Below, piece by piece: positions 42,350-58,407 of a stretch of DNA of 64,000 nucleotides. Position 1 is the first letter of the stretch. Every line of letters begins with the position of its first letter. The notes under the pieces are model-generated. The model was not told the DNA's origin and made no database searches. It saw only the letters and a list, made by a program, of their open reading frames with translations. Both the position numbers and the translations under genes were made by a program. Source of the DNA: Gelidibacter pelagius (lineage in GTDB: Bacteria; Bacteroidota; Bacteroidia; Flavobacteriales; Flavobacteriaceae); assembly GCF_017581925.1 (NCBI RefSeq), contig NZ_JAGEVG010000010.1, positions 115,711 to 179,710 of the forward strand. The letters run 5' to 3'.

Positions 42350-45300
42350 CTATACACTTTTTAGGTTCTTATTGTCCAGGACATATTGAAGACGCTTTGC
42401 TAAAGCCTCTACATTTGGTTCTTCGAACATATCCACGTGATTACCAGGAACCATGTGTTTTCGAATGCCTCTAAGACCCATTTTTTTCCATCCGAGTAAA
42501 TCATGGTCATGGACAAAATTAATTTCCTCCATTGCTCTAAATAAATCGATCACAAAATCCTGGGGTGTGATGGTATAGGCATTGGTGGCTTTTTGATGAT
42601 TCTGTTCCATTTTGTAGGGCACATTAAATTGCATTTCGTACTGTTTTTCCTTGCCATGTTTTAACCTTAAAAACAATCCGGAGATTTGGATTTTTAACAA
42701 TTCTTTTCGTCGTATAAAATGCTTTTTGCTGGCAAACATATTAAAACTTAAGTACACGACTTTTCCCATTTGAAACAGGTTTGACAGCAACTTTTTCTTA
42801 ATCGGATTTGTATGATAATAGGACGGATAAACATAGGTGTCAAATTGTGCAACTATAGTAACCTCCTTTCCTTGTGCCCTTAATTGTCTTGCCATCTCGA
42901 AAGCAACAATCCCGCCATAGGAAAAGCCTCCCAAGGCGTAAGGGCCATTTGGATTTGAGGCGAGAATTTCAGAAATATAATCTGCCGCCATTTGATCAAT
43001 CGAATCGTGAGGCTCATCGACACCACTTAAACCTCTGGACTGAAGCCCGAAAACAGGTTGGTCTTTATCTAAATGATGGGCCAGCGCATTGAACATTAAC
43101 ACATTATGGTTGGCGCCATGAACCACATATAAAGCTGGTTTTGTACCTTCCGGTTTTAGTGGAACCAATGAATCCCATACAATGAATTCACTATCCATAT
43201 AAGCGGCCAGTTTTTTGACCGTGGGATGTTTGAGTAGAGCCACAAGGGGCAATCTGTTTCCAGTTTCTTTTTCTAATTTGGCCATTACTTGAACCCCAAT
43301 AACAGAATGTCCCCCTAGTTCGAAAAAGTCGCTACGACTATCGACCTTGTCTATCTTGAGGCATTCTTCCCATATAGCAGAAATTATCTTTTCTGATTCG
43401 GTAACAGGTCCAATAAACTCTAGATGTTCATCTTTGGTCGGGAGATTTTGTAACAATGCTTTTCGGTCGATTTTTCCGCTAAGCGTCGTCGGGAATGATT
43501 TGACCAAAATAAATTGATGTGGAATCATGTGCGCAGGAAGTTGGTCTTTTAAGATGTCTTTCCAAGCATTCACCTGATTTGTATTTAATTTATCCAAATC
43601 CGAAGTGATGACATTTGCAATTAATTGGTCGTCATTGAGCAAAACAACTGCCGACTGGATGCCATCCAAAGCATCGAGCGCTTGTTCAATTTCTTCCAAT
43701 TCAATACGCTGTCCTCTAATTTTAACCTGATGGTCCATGCGTCCCAAACAGTGTACATCCCCCGTTGGTAGTAATCTGGCCAAGTCACCTGTGCGATATA
43801 GGGTAGGACTTAAATCAGTTTCGATAGGGTTTTTTATGAATTTTTCAGCGGTTAAATCGTCGCGTTTCCAATAGCCAGGAGCAACCCCGTCACCAGCTAT
43901 ACAAAGCTCTCCAGTCTTACCAGGTGAGACCAATCGATTGTGTTCATCAACGATATAAAGTTGGGTATTGGCCATGGGATGGCCGATGGCAATTAAATTG
44001 TCTTCTTTGGAAATCTTCTTCATCGCAGACCAGATGGTGGTTTCGGTAGGTCCGTACATATTCCAAAGCTCCGTGACTTGTTTTAGTATGCTTTTCGCCA
44101 AAGCCAGCGGCAGTGCCTCTCCTGTTGAGATGGCTCTAATGGGTAAAGGTTCATCCCATCCTGAATACAATAGCATTTGCCAAGTTGCAGGAGTGGCCTG
44201 CATCATGGTAATTTTTTCTTTCTTCATCACATCGAGCAACAAACGGGTATCCTTGGAGGTTTCTTCATTGGTGATGATCAATTTAGCGCCAATTAAGAGT
44301 GGGGCAAACAGCTCCACCATTGCAATATCAAAAGAGATTGTAGTGATTGAAATTAGGGTATCTGAGGCTTTAATACCGGGTTTTTCCAATACACTGTATA
44401 ATAAATTGACTAAGTTTTTGTGGGTAATCGGCACGCCCTTAGGTTTCCCGGTAGAGCCTGACGTATAAAGGATATAAATAACATTTTCAATGTCTACCTT
44501 TTCTGGTAAAGGCGTTATAGGATATTTTGTTAGATTTGAAAATATATTTTCTAAGAGCAACAGTTTTGCACTTGACTCTAATGCTGAAGAAAATGCTTTT
44601 GCGGTCATCATGAATTTGGCTTCCGAATCCTCCAACATAAACTCCAACCGTTTGCTTGGATAACTAGGGTCTAAAGGAAGATATGCGGCACCACATTCCA
44701 TAATGGCGATCAAAGTGACAATCAATTCAATAGAACGCGGTAACGAAACTGCAACAAAATCGCCGTTTGCAACGCCCTGTGCTTTCAAATAATGGGCTAG
44801 TTGGTGCACCTGTTTTTCCAATTCTCCATAGGAAATTTCCGCATCGCCAAATTTCAGCGCTGTTTTTGTAGGATTGACCTGGGCTTGTTTTAGCAGTAAC
44901 TCGTGTAAAGGCTCTTTTGGATAAGAAGCGCTAGTGTTGTTCAATTCAGCATATTCTGAAGCTTCTACCTTAATAATGTCACCAATTTTTATATCAGGAT
45001 TGGCTACTACGCTTTTGACAACCTTTTCAAAAGAAACCATCATCTCCTTAATGGATTCTGGCTTAAATATATTTGAATTATAAGACCACTCCAATACAAG
45101 CGCATCGGCAGAACCTGAAGCATTAAGGAAAATCTCAAAGGTTTCGTAGGCTCTAGGATTACTTTTTAATTGATACTCCAAACCTGTAAATGACACGCCA
45201 TCGTCCATTCCCATATCGATATTGAACACGACTGGGACTAATGGAACTCGGGATGGATCTCTTGCTATGGACAGCTTTTGGAGCAATTCTCCAAAACTAA

Positions 45301-46345
45301 ATTTCTGATGTTCATAGGCGTCAAAAAGCTGAGGTTTACGTTGTTTGAGATAGTCCTTAAAAGAAAGGGTCGTATCAATTTTGCTTCGCAAAGGCAATAA
45401 ATTCACACAATGACCAACCATCTGAATTTTACCACTTGCTGCTTGGTCAGCCGATGGGAGACCTAAAACAATGTCCTCTTGTCCGGTTTGTGTATAGAGA
45501 AAAATCTCGAAAGTGGATAGGAGGGTAGTCACTAAACTGGATCCTGCTTTAAGCCCGGTTTTTTTCAGAGCGTCTACCAATTCCATGGGCATTGGTAAAT
45601 CCAAACGCTCACTTTTGAACGTTCTGTATTGAGGCCTTGGAAAATCTGTGGGTAAAGTAAGTTGCGGTACTGTTCCCTTAAATTGATCAAGCCAAAAGTT
45701 TTCATTCTTGGTATGTTCAGGACTCGCTAAATAAGCTTGCTGCTCATCGGCGTAAGCGGAAAAACTCTCGGGCTTTGGTAGGGTAGGCGTGGTCTTGAGA
45801 ACATTGGCGGAATAGAGCCCTCCCAATTCTTGAAGCATAATGCCGATGGACCATCCATCGCAAATAATATGATGTCCGGTGAGCACCAATTGATGTTCTG
45901 TCTCAGATAACTTAAGAAGTCCAACTTTTAAGAGCGGTCCTTTTACCAAATCAAAAACATAATTAGCCTCTGCCGATAAATAATTCTTTATGGACTTATC
46001 TTTTTCGGCATCGCTAAATTCTGAAAAGTCTTGATCATCGATCGCAATGGACAATTGCTTGAAGATGGTCATGAATCGGCCATCCGTACTGAACACCGCT
46101 CTCAATGCCTCATGGCGATCGACCAAGGTCTGCACCGCATCATCGAATGCCGATTTACCAAGGTCGCCTTTTAAGATAAGGCTTACCGATTCATTGTAGG
46201 CTCTGTTGGCATCGTCATCTCCCAATTTACAGGCTATCCAAATCTCTGCCTGTGGTTGGGTAGTATAGATGACACGGTCTATTTCAGGTCCCGCAAAAGG
46301 ATTGAAATTAGGTTTGTTATCTATGGTAATTGTAGGCTCTTTCAT
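42350..46345 (-). CDS. NRPS module C-A-PCP-TE
   Basis: 1331 residues. The condensation domain (about 25-460) has its active motif HHIICDGWS near 157-165. The adenylation domain (about 480-990) has YILYTSGSTGKPKG near 625. Its binding-pocket residues read about D-I-V-Q-I-T-M-I-W by alignment to GrsA, a code I cannot assign to a substrate. The carrier domain has Ser1014 (GGHSVIG). The thioesterase has Ser1142 (GGFSYGG) and releases the product. The gene starts 94 bp after the hybrid synthase and should take its intermediate, add one amino acid and release it. Confidence 0.92.
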   Translation of the reverse strand: MKEPTITIDNKPNFNPFAGPEIDRVIYTTQPQAEIWIACKLGDDDANRAYNESVSLILKGDLGKSAFDDAVQTLVDRHEALRAVFSTDGRFMTIFKQLSIAIDDQDFSEFSDAEKDKSIKNYLSAEANYVFDLVKGPLLKVGLLKLSETEHQLVLTGHHIICDGWSIGIMLQELGGLYSANVLKTTPTLPKPESFSAYADEQQAYLASPEHTKNENFWLDQFKGTVPQLTLPTDFPRPQYRTFKSERLDLPMPMELVDALKKTGLKAGSSLVTTLLSTFEIFLYTQTGQEDIVLGLPSADQAASGKIQMVGHCVNLLPLRSKIDTTLSFKDYLKQRKPQLFDAYEHQKFSFGELLQKLSIARDPSRVPLVPVVFNIDMGMDDGVSFTGLEYQLKSNPRAYETFEIFLNASGSADALVLEWSYNSNIFKPESIKEMMVSFEKVVKSVVANPDIKIGDIIKVEASEYAELNNTSASYPKEPLHELLLKQAQVNPTKTALKFGDAEISYGELEKQVHQLAHYLKAQGVANGDFVAVSLPRSIELIVTLIAIMECGAAYLPLDPSYPSKRLEFMLEDSEAKFMMTAKAFSSALESSAKLLLLENIFSNLTKYPITPLPEKVDIENVIYILYTSGSTGKPKGVPITHKNLVNLLYSVLEKPGIKASDTLISITTISFDIAMVELFAPLLIGAKLIITNEETSKDTRLLLDVMKKEKITMMQATPATWQMLLYSGWDEPLPIRAISTGEALPLALAKSILKQVTELWNMYGPTETTIWSAMKKISKEDNLIAIGHPMANTQLYIVDEHNRLVSPGKTGELCIAGDGVAPGYWKRDDLTAEKFIKNPIETDLSPTLYRTGDLARLLPTGDVHCLGRMDHQVKIRGQRIELEEIEQALDALDGIQSAVVLLNDDQLIANVITSDLDKLNTNQVNAWKDILKDQLPAHMIPHQFILVKSFPTTLSGKIDRKALLQNLPTKDEHLEFIGPVTESEKIISAIWEECLKIDKVDSRSDFFELGGHSVIGVQVMAKLEKETGNRLPLVALLKHPTVKKLAAYMDSEFIVWDSLVPLKPEGTKPALYVVHGANHNVLMFNALAHHLDKDQPVFGLQSRGLSGVDEPHDSIDQMAADYISEILASNPNGPYALGGFSYGGIVAFEMARQLRAQGKEVTIVAQFDTYVYPSYYHTNPIKKKLLSNLFQMGKVVYLSFNMFASKKHFIRRKELLKIQISGLFLRLKHGKEKQYEMQFNVPYKMEQNHQKATNAYTITPQDFVIDLFRAMEEINFVHDHDLLGWKKMGLRGIRKHMVPGNHVDMFEEPNVEALAKRLQYVLDNKNLKSV

Positions 46346-46390
46346 CAGTTTTTAACTGTAAGTAATTGGTAATTAAACAAATGGTGAATC

Positions 46391-46430
46391 AGTTTCCACC
46401 AATGGGTCTTAATACCCTAAGATTCTTGAT
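46391..46430. repeat. Dispersed CCACCAGTGGG repeat, copy d
   Basis: AGTTTCCACCAATGGGTCTT, then AATACCCTAAGATTCTTG. It matches the start of copies a-c and lies in the short gap between the two assembly-line genes. Confidence 0.65.
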
Positions 46431-46439
46431 TTATAACCT

Positions 46440-53114
<6,675 letters not shown>

Positions 53115-53121
53115 TTTGTTT

Positions 53122-53151
53122 CAAATTTATTGATGAGGTAGTGCTAGTCAA
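53122..53151 (-). promoter_or_regulatory. Promoter of the NRPS-PKS operon
   Basis: The -7 box TAAATTTG (53122-53129) and a TTGAC -33 box (53147-53151) are 17 bp apart on the minus strand. The -7 box ends 8 bp before the ATG at 53114, so the leader is nearly absent. Confidence 0.65.
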
Positions 53152-53279
53152 TCCTCTGATAAATTGCTATCTCTTAAGTTAATAGTTAAAAAGATTTAGA
53201 ACTAATTTTCATGCTCTAAGATAGGCCTTATTTAAATTAGTTATAATAAATTTTAAACGGGAATATCAATTAAATTTAA

Positions 53280-53300
53280 TGATTATGCTAAACATAATCA
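53280..53300. promoter_or_regulatory. Perfect palindrome upstream of the NRPS-PKS promoter
   Basis: TGATTATG-CTAAA-CATAATCA, eight-base perfect arms, 129 bp upstream of the -33 box. No T-run flanks it, so an operator or cluster-boundary element is more likely than a terminator. The rest of the 53115-53371 gap shows no gene. Confidence 0.5.
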
Positions 53301-53371
53301 GGAGAAATTGGATAAATTGTTTCTTTTATCGTTCAAAATGAAAATGCTAACTTTTTAATCCGATGAGATGG

Positions 53372-54232
53372 TTATTCAGAAGATACCCGTTCGATAATTT
53401 CTGGGGTTTCGATAGTGGTTTCGGCTATGGGATCCTTTTTGGATAGGTTATATAGTTTAAACTTTTCTATTGGATTCATAAAATACATAAAGCCAAGCAT
53501 CGCTAAAAAATAAATTATAGAAAAGGCGGTAAATGTTGGGATGCCTCCTGTACTTGGGGAAACGGACCATGCATTTAGAGAAATATTTAAAGCAAATTGC
53601 AATAACAATACACAAAGCCCACTTTTAGAGTGACCATAAACAATCGTACACATCCCCGCGATTCCCAACATAAAGATGCCCAGCGACACTATTGGAATGC
53701 CCGGAAGAACGCCTTCACCATGAATAACCACGGGGATCCACCATAAAGTCCATACGAAACCAACAATTTGACTCGCATAAAATGGTTTTACTCTTTTTGA
53801 CAGTTCGCGGATGCAATAACTCACCCAAACCACTTCGCCAAGGAAGGCCCAAACCAATAATGCCACAATACCCCTAAAGGTTAAAACTCCAAAGTTTGTT
53901 TTTAAAAATAATGAATAATCGCCTGCTGTGTAGATACCTTTCAGGAACAACGTCAATCCGCCTATTACAAAGGCGAACAGTAAACTGAACAAATACCATT
54001 TAGGATGAACTTTCCAATTTAACATCGGTTTAAAGATGTCCTTCACGCCTTGAATGCCCCTTGTATATTTGACTAAAATAATTAAGACCAATAAAAGAAT
54101 ACAAAAACGGCCATTGGTATATACAAACCTCGGAAAAAGTCCTTGTACTCTGGCATAAACAAAAAAAACACTCACTATGGGACCAAGAGTTAAAAACACC
54201 CAAATCTCATTTTTTCTTATAAAGTCACCCAT
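53372..54232 (-). CDS. CPBP-like polytopic membrane protein
   Basis: 286 residues with about eight helices. The segment LGEVVWVSYCIREL (about 135-148) aligns with CPBP motif 1 (EExxxR) but has a single Glu. FVWTLWWIPVVIHGEG (about 159-174) resembles motif 2. The catalytic set is therefore incomplete, suggesting a non-peptidase relative. It is the first minus-strand gene upstream of the NRPS-PKS promoter. CPBP proteins near peptide clusters often act in self-protection or maturation, so an immunity role is possible (inference). Confidence 0.65.
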   Translation of the reverse strand: MGDFIRKNEIWVFLTLGPIVSVFFVYARVQGLFPRFVYTNGRFCILLLVLIILVKYTRGIQGVKDIFKPMLNWKVHPKWYLFSLLFAFVIGGLTLFLKGIYTAGDYSLFLKTNFGVLTFRGIVALLVWAFLGEVVWVSYCIRELSKRVKPFYASQIVGFVWTLWWIPVVIHGEGVLPGIPIVSLGIFMLGIAGMCTIVYGHSKSGLCVLLLQFALNISLNAWSVSPSTGGIPTFTAFSIIYFLAMLGFMYFMNPIEKFKLYNLSKKDPIAETTIETPEIIERVSSE

Positions 54233-54323
54233 AATTTTATAATAATATTACTTCTTATATGCCTTGATTCGTTGTAAAGACAACAAGTCTCATGTTAATT
54301 TTAATTCTTAGAAATAAATTTCA

Positions 54324-55184
54324 CTAATTTTTTGCCCCAACAAACGTTTGCATATCATTAGCTTTATACCATACTTTTTGTGAAAAATGCCATAAGCTAA
54401 AACCTGCCGTCTTAAAAAGTTTAGGGTAGTTATGCGAAAACGAAGGCTCGTGCCCATACAGTTGGGAATTGGGGTTGGTGTCAAAATTGTGGTCGGCCCC
54501 ATTAGGCTCAATAGCTATAAATATAGTTTTTCCCAGTCCGTGAATGACCTTGAAAAGTTCTTGCAATCGAGGTTCGGTAAAATACTCCAAAACTCCCCTA
54601 GAAGTGACAAAAATGGTTTGGTCGCTGCCATTTTCTCTAACCCAATCAAGTGCATCTGAGGCTACAAACTCGAGCCTTTTGTTCGCTTTATATTTGCCAT
54701 TATTTAATTCAATCTGATCTTGACTGAGATCGATACCGATGAAGTGATTGATATTAGGAAACTCTGAACTTAAATAGTTTAAAACATCCCCATTTCCAGT
54801 CCCAATCTCTACGATGGTATTAAATTCCTCTGGCTGATTTGATAATTCATTTTTCAGCAGTTCAAATATGAAGGTGCAATGTGGAATGAAATCCGTGTTG
54901 AAGGTATCTTCTAATTCCGAAAATAATTCTGTGGCCGAATGGTTGATCCAAAAATTGCGATTTTGTTCAGCTATGGTATCATAATCTTGAATTTTATCAA
55001 GCTTATTTAGCAGAGCGGCACGCATTAATCGTTCCGGAATACTCATGTTTTTTTTATTTCTATGCACGAGCGCAATTCTGTTCTCTGAAAGCTGGCGCGC
55101 CTTTTCAGGTCTAAGAAAAACGAGTGCATTACCTAATGTGCCTGAAAGAATTTGATAGAGGACGAGCTTTGGTTTGATGCTCAT
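54324..55184 (-). CDS. SAM-dependent methyltransferase
   Basis: 286 residues. The SAM-binding motif is TIVEIGTGNGDVLNYLSSEFP (about 122-142), followed by HFIGIDLSQDQIELN and ASDALDWVREN. The N-terminal 110 residues are helical (LSENRIALVHRNKKNMS, IAEQNRNFWINHSATELF). Similar proteins methylate small molecules or sugars; the substrate is not clear. It lies 91 bp upstream of the CPBP-like gene in the same direction and may be part of the biosynthetic locus or a neighbour. Confidence 0.8.
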   Translation of the reverse strand: MSIKPKLVLYQILSGTLGNALVFLRPEKARQLSENRIALVHRNKKNMSIPERLMRAALLNKLDKIQDYDTIAEQNRNFWINHSATELFSELEDTFNTDFIPHCTFIFELLKNELSNQPEEFNTIVEIGTGNGDVLNYLSSEFPNINHFIGIDLSQDQIELNNGKYKANKRLEFVASDALDWVRENGSDQTIFVTSRGVLEYFTEPRLQELFKVIHGLGKTIFIAIEPNGADHNFDTNPNSQLYGHEPSFSHNYPKLFKTAGFSLWHFSQKVWYKANDMQTFVGAKN

Positions 55185-55343
55185 AAGGTCTTATGTACTA
55201 ATGGTTTGCATTGTTTTTATTGTGGGGATACAGGATATAAAGATAAACTAATTGTTTAAAAAATTTATTTTTTCATCAATTTTATATTTGAAAAAATATA
55301 ATTCAACAATTACGTTTATGAATGCTGTGGGCTATTGATAAAA

Positions 55344-55928
55344 TTAATTTTTCTTTTGAACCATAAAGAATAATTCCATTCCGGTCCTTGATGGATGCGA
55401 GTTATAAGCCGGTTCCATCAATTGGATTTTGAAATGAGCTTCGAAATAATTTATATATTCTGTTTTGTTTCCGCCAAAAGGTGGTTTCTCAATATTTAAA
55501 GGCACGTTAAAAAGTAGACCTACAATTTTTCCGTTTTCATAGAGTAATTCAGAAGCTTTTTTAACGTAGGTCGGTCTTAGATTAGGATTTAGTGCGCAAA
55601 AGAAAGTTTGTTCAATTAGGATGTCAAATGACATTTCTAAATCGAAAAAATTCTTGTGAATGAGATGTGCGGAAGGGAATGAGGGCACCCGTCGTTTGAT
55701 GTTATTTAAGGCCGTTTTGGAGAGGTCCACGACATATATGTTTTTGAATCCTTGACGGTGCAGATATTCGGCTTCGTAAGAATTGCCACCACCTGGAATT
55801 AAAATCTTCAATTCCTTATCGGTCAACTGATCAAAATACGTTTTGAGTGGCGGTGAAATCTCTCCCAAATCCCAACCCATATCTTTGTTTTTATAACGCG
55901 TGTCCCAATACTCTTCTGTTAAATTCAC
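55344..55928 (-). CDS. Thiopurine S-methyltransferase-family protein
   Basis: About 194 residues from GTG-55928, just before NLTEEYWDTRYKNKDMGWDLGEISPPLK, the usual TPMT start. The reading frame is open to an ATG at 56024, but that places a consensus -7 box (55961-55968) inside the gene, so the GTG is preferred. The SAM site is KILIPGGGNSYEAEYLHRQG with VVDLSKTAL. FDILIEQTFFCALNP and PPFGGNKTEY are family hallmarks. TPMT relatives methylate thiols, selenide and tellurite. It adds another sulfur-type methyltransferase to the window but has no GTAAC site. Confidence 0.85.
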   Translation of the reverse strand: MNLTEEYWDTRYKNKDMGWDLGEISPPLKTYFDQLTDKELKILIPGGGNSYEAEYLHRQGFKNIYVVDLSKTALNNIKRRVPSFPSAHLIHKNFFDLEMSFDILIEQTFFCALNPNLRPTYVKKASELLYENGKIVGLLFNVPLNIEKPPFGGNKTEYINYFEAHFKIQLMEPAYNSHPSRTGMELFFMVQKKN

Positions 55929-55960
55929 TATTTTTTTATTTAAATTATCAAGATAACATC

Positions 55961-55968
55961 CAAATGTA
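55961..55968 (-). promoter_or_regulatory. -7 box of the TPMT-family gene
   Basis: TACATTTG on the minus strand, 32 bp upstream of the GTG start at 55928. It decides against the longer open frame starting at 56024. Confidence 0.5.
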
Positions 55969-56024
55969 TGTTCTTTTTCAAAATTCCATTTGCTTTTATA
56001 TGAGATAATCACCTTATCATCCAT

Positions 56025-56371
56025 TTTTAGATTCTATTTTGGTCTCAATTAAGTTGAAATCCCAGCGCCTGAGTTGGCATATTTTTACAAATCTTTACGA
56101 TACTAGGACTTTGTGCAAAAGAGCTGAATGTTTACTTAATGAGTCGGAGATTATTTTGTGTGATATAAAAGCGCCACTATGATTTCTATTGGATTATTAA
56201 GATGCTTTATACTGGTGGTAATTTTTAGAAAAAAGTTATCTGTTTATACGAACCTCATTTTCAAATGAATGTATTAAAATTGAAGAGAGTGAAGAAAACC
56301 AATAGTTGCAATTTTTAGTTTTAGCTTAGGATTAGAGTAATATTGGTTAACTTTCAAAATTAAATTTTTTT
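56025..56371. other. Intergenic region without a recognised gene
   Basis: 347 AT-rich bases between the divergent TPMT-like and AI-2E genes. No open frame with a plausible product, no operator of the GTAAC type and no strong hairpin were found. The stretch TAATATTGGTTAAC near the plus-strand gene is only promoter-like. Confidence 0.5.
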
Positions 56372-57427
56372 ATGTCAAAACAGATTAACACGGAGCAAGG
56401 CCTAAGTTATTCAAAGAAAGTTTGGATTGCAGGATTGATATTTGCCTTGATTACAGTCATACTTCTCATATTTGAAGCTACATTTAATATTGTCATGCTG
56501 GTTTTGGCCGGCGCATTGATTGCTTGTTATTTCAGAGGGATCAGCGGGTATTTAAAGCGTAAGTTCCATTTGAATGGCAAGCTTTCAATGGCCATCTCTG
56601 TATTTGGATCATTTTTAATTCTTGGTGGGATGATGTATTTGGTCGGTGCCACAATTTGGAGTCAAACGGTTTCGTTAAAAGAATCCCTCCCAGAATTGAC
56701 GGAGAGTCTTAAGGATTTTCTTGAGCAAAGCGACATCGGTCGGGACGTTTTGGCTTGGGCCAATGAAATTACTTCTTCTAAAGAGTTCTCCAATTTCGTT
56801 TCCACATTTTTTATAACCACTTTTGGAAGTATCGCTAATATTTATATCATCATTTTAACTGGTATATTTTTTACCATTGCTCCAAATTTGTATGTTAATG
56901 GTATTACCGAACTTGTTCCGCCTCCCCATCGAAAAAGAGCCAAAGAAGTCTTGGATAATTTAGGAACAAGTCTTACCAAATGGCTTGCTGGAAAATTTAT
57001 TGCCATGTTTGCTGTGTTCGTTTTGACGGCTATAGGCCTATTGCTATTTGATGTCAAGCATTGGCTTACCTTATCTATCCTTGCCGGGCTATTGAATTTT
57101 ATTCCCAATTTTGGGCCTTTAATTTCAGCAGTTCCAGCGTTACTTGTTGGACTTTCACAAGACCTCAATCTGGCGATTATTATCGGAGTTATGTATCTAG
57201 CCATTCAACTTTTTGAAAGCAGTTTTATCACTCCAAAAGCCCAATATCATTTGATTCGGATTCCTCCCGCACTCATCATACTGGCCCAAATTTTCGTTGG
57301 GGCTTTAACGGGACTCTTAGGGGTGATCTTTGCCACGCCATTGATGCTTATTGTTATTATTTTGGTACAGGAACTGTATATAACCCCAATGAATAGGAAA
57401 TATGAAGTCTCCAAAAGCCATAATTAA
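56372..57427 (+). CDS. AI-2E family transporter
   Basis: 351 residues with about eight helices and the AI-2E/TqsA/PerM pattern. A soluble helical stretch (about 95-150) follows the first helices. The conserved LNFIPNFGPLISAVPALLVGL lies near 240-260, with helices near the end containing ALTGLLGVIFATPLMLIVIILVQELY. Members export or take up small molecules, or act as Na+/H+ antiporters; the name does not prove an autoinducer role. It is the only plus-strand gene in this part and is convergent with the thioredoxin operon, 30 bp away. Confidence 0.88.
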   Translation: MSKQINTEQGLSYSKKVWIAGLIFALITVILLIFEATFNIVMLVLAGALIACYFRGISGYLKRKFHLNGKLSMAISVFGSFLILGGMMYLVGATIWSQTVSLKESLPELTESLKDFLEQSDIGRDVLAWANEITSSKEFSNFVSTFFITTFGSIANIYIIILTGIFFTIAPNLYVNGITELVPPPHRKRAKEVLDNLGTSLTKWLAGKFIAMFAVFVLTAIGLLLFDVKHWLTLSILAGLLNFIPNFGPLISAVPALLVGLSQDLNLAIIIGVMYLAIQLFESSFITPKAQYHLIRIPPALIILAQIFVGALTGLLGVIFATPLMLIVIILVQELYITPMNRKYEVSKSHN

Positions 57428-57457
57428 ACTCTCGGTCAAGCCGCCGTTTTGACAACT

Positions 57458-57754
57458 TTAATTGCTCGTTTTGATGATGTTTATAATCTCATCTTTTTGA
57501 ATCACCCCAGATTGTCTCCAAACTTGTTTGCCGTTTTTAAATAGGATCATGGTAGGAACACCACGGACTTGATATTTGGCCGCCAACGGCTGATTTTTAT
57601 CAACATCTATCTTAATAATCGATACGCCATCGCCTAAACTATCCTTTACCTCTTTTAAAATTGGCGCCAACATTTTACATGGACCGCACCAATCGGCAAA
57701 AAAATCGACTAATACAGGTTTGTCTTGGTTTATTATTTCTGAAAACTTGCTCAT
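57458..57754 (-). CDS. trxA: Thioredoxin
   Basis: A 98-residue cytosolic thioredoxin with the active site W22-C-G-P-C26 in FFADWCGPCKMLAP. The cis-Pro loop is RGVPTMILFKNG. Length and motif are typical of trxA-type proteins. It is the last gene of a three-gene unit (HMA protein, Tll0287-like haem protein, thioredoxin), 12 bp behind its neighbour, close to persulfide-handling genes. Thioredoxin can reduce protein persulfides. Confidence 0.93.
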   Translation of the reverse strand: MSKFSEIINQDKPVLVDFFADWCGPCKMLAPILKEVKDSLGDGVSIIKIDVDKNQPLAAKYQVRGVPTMILFKNGKQVWRQSGVIQKDEIINIIKTSN

Positions 57755-57766
57755 TATTTATAGATT

Positions 57767-58396
57767 TTAATTATTAAAAGTGACCTTCCAAATGCCTCTT
57801 ACTTCATTAAGATCATAGCCCAAGGCTTTATCTTTTGGATATAGAATGGTCAATTTTTTAAGTGTAGAAGGTTCAATGTTTTTCGGCTTCCCGTGACATT
57901 GCAAACACATAGGATTTGTTAAAATAGGGTAGTACACCTGTACGCCGGTATCGGATGTTTGGACCAATGGCTCGGGAGCCTCTTGGTTTGCAATAGTGTT
58001 TTTGTAGGTTTCTATAACTTCCAATTCCACAGCATTGGCTTGATTGTCCTGATTTCTAGGTTTATCAGAAACACGTTTCAGGCGTACATTATTAACCACT
58101 GCCATGCTATCTGTCAAAGGATAAGCCCTTTCATTACAAAAGGATAACGCACCTATGGTGCCGTCCTTCTGGATGGCTTGCATTAGGTTTTTCCCTAAAA
58201 CAGCTTGCGCACTCAATGCATATTGCAAACCACGTTCAGCATAGATGGTAGTGTCAACAATTGTTGATGACGCTGTTTTTTCCTGATGGAGCTGTTGATC
58301 TACTTTTTTCTCTACTGAAATGCTCTTGGATTTTTTACCATCATTACAGCTGTAAAAGGATATGAATACGATAAATACGAAAGCTATGTTTTTCAT
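57767..58396 (-). CDS. Tll0287-like c-type haem lipoprotein
   Basis: About 209 residues from MKNIAFVF; an upstream TTG at 58435 would overlap the HMA gene. The lipobox is SFYSCNDG (Cys about 16). The periplasmic domain has GLQYALSAQAVLGKNLMQAI and CNERAYPLTDS. The haem-c motif CLQCH is in TNPMCLQCHGKP, near residue 165. This is the Tll0287-like (former DUF3365) family, a single-haem redox or sensor domain. Its partner and substrate are unknown. It is flanked by an HMA metal-binding protein and thioredoxin in one transcript. Confidence 0.82.
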   Translation of the reverse strand: MKNIAFVFIVFISFYSCNDGKKSKSISVEKKVDQQLHQEKTASSTIVDTTIYAERGLQYALSAQAVLGKNLMQAIQKDGTIGALSFCNERAYPLTDSMAVVNNVRLKRVSDKPRNQDNQANAVELEVIETYKNTIANQEAPEPLVQTSDTGVQVYYPILTNPMCLQCHGKPKNIEPSTLKKLTILYPKDKALGYDLNEVRGIWKVTFNN

Positions 58397-58407
58397 TCTT
58401 ATAAGTT

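Noticed and set aside
55929..56024. Longer N-terminus of the TPMT-family protein
   Set aside because: A consensus -7 box lies inside it, and the family starts at NLTEEYW. The alternative was kept only as a note.
56372..57427. Quorum-sensing system from the AI-2E transporter name
   Set aside because: The family name does not establish autoinducer transport, and no luxS or lsr-type genes are nearby.
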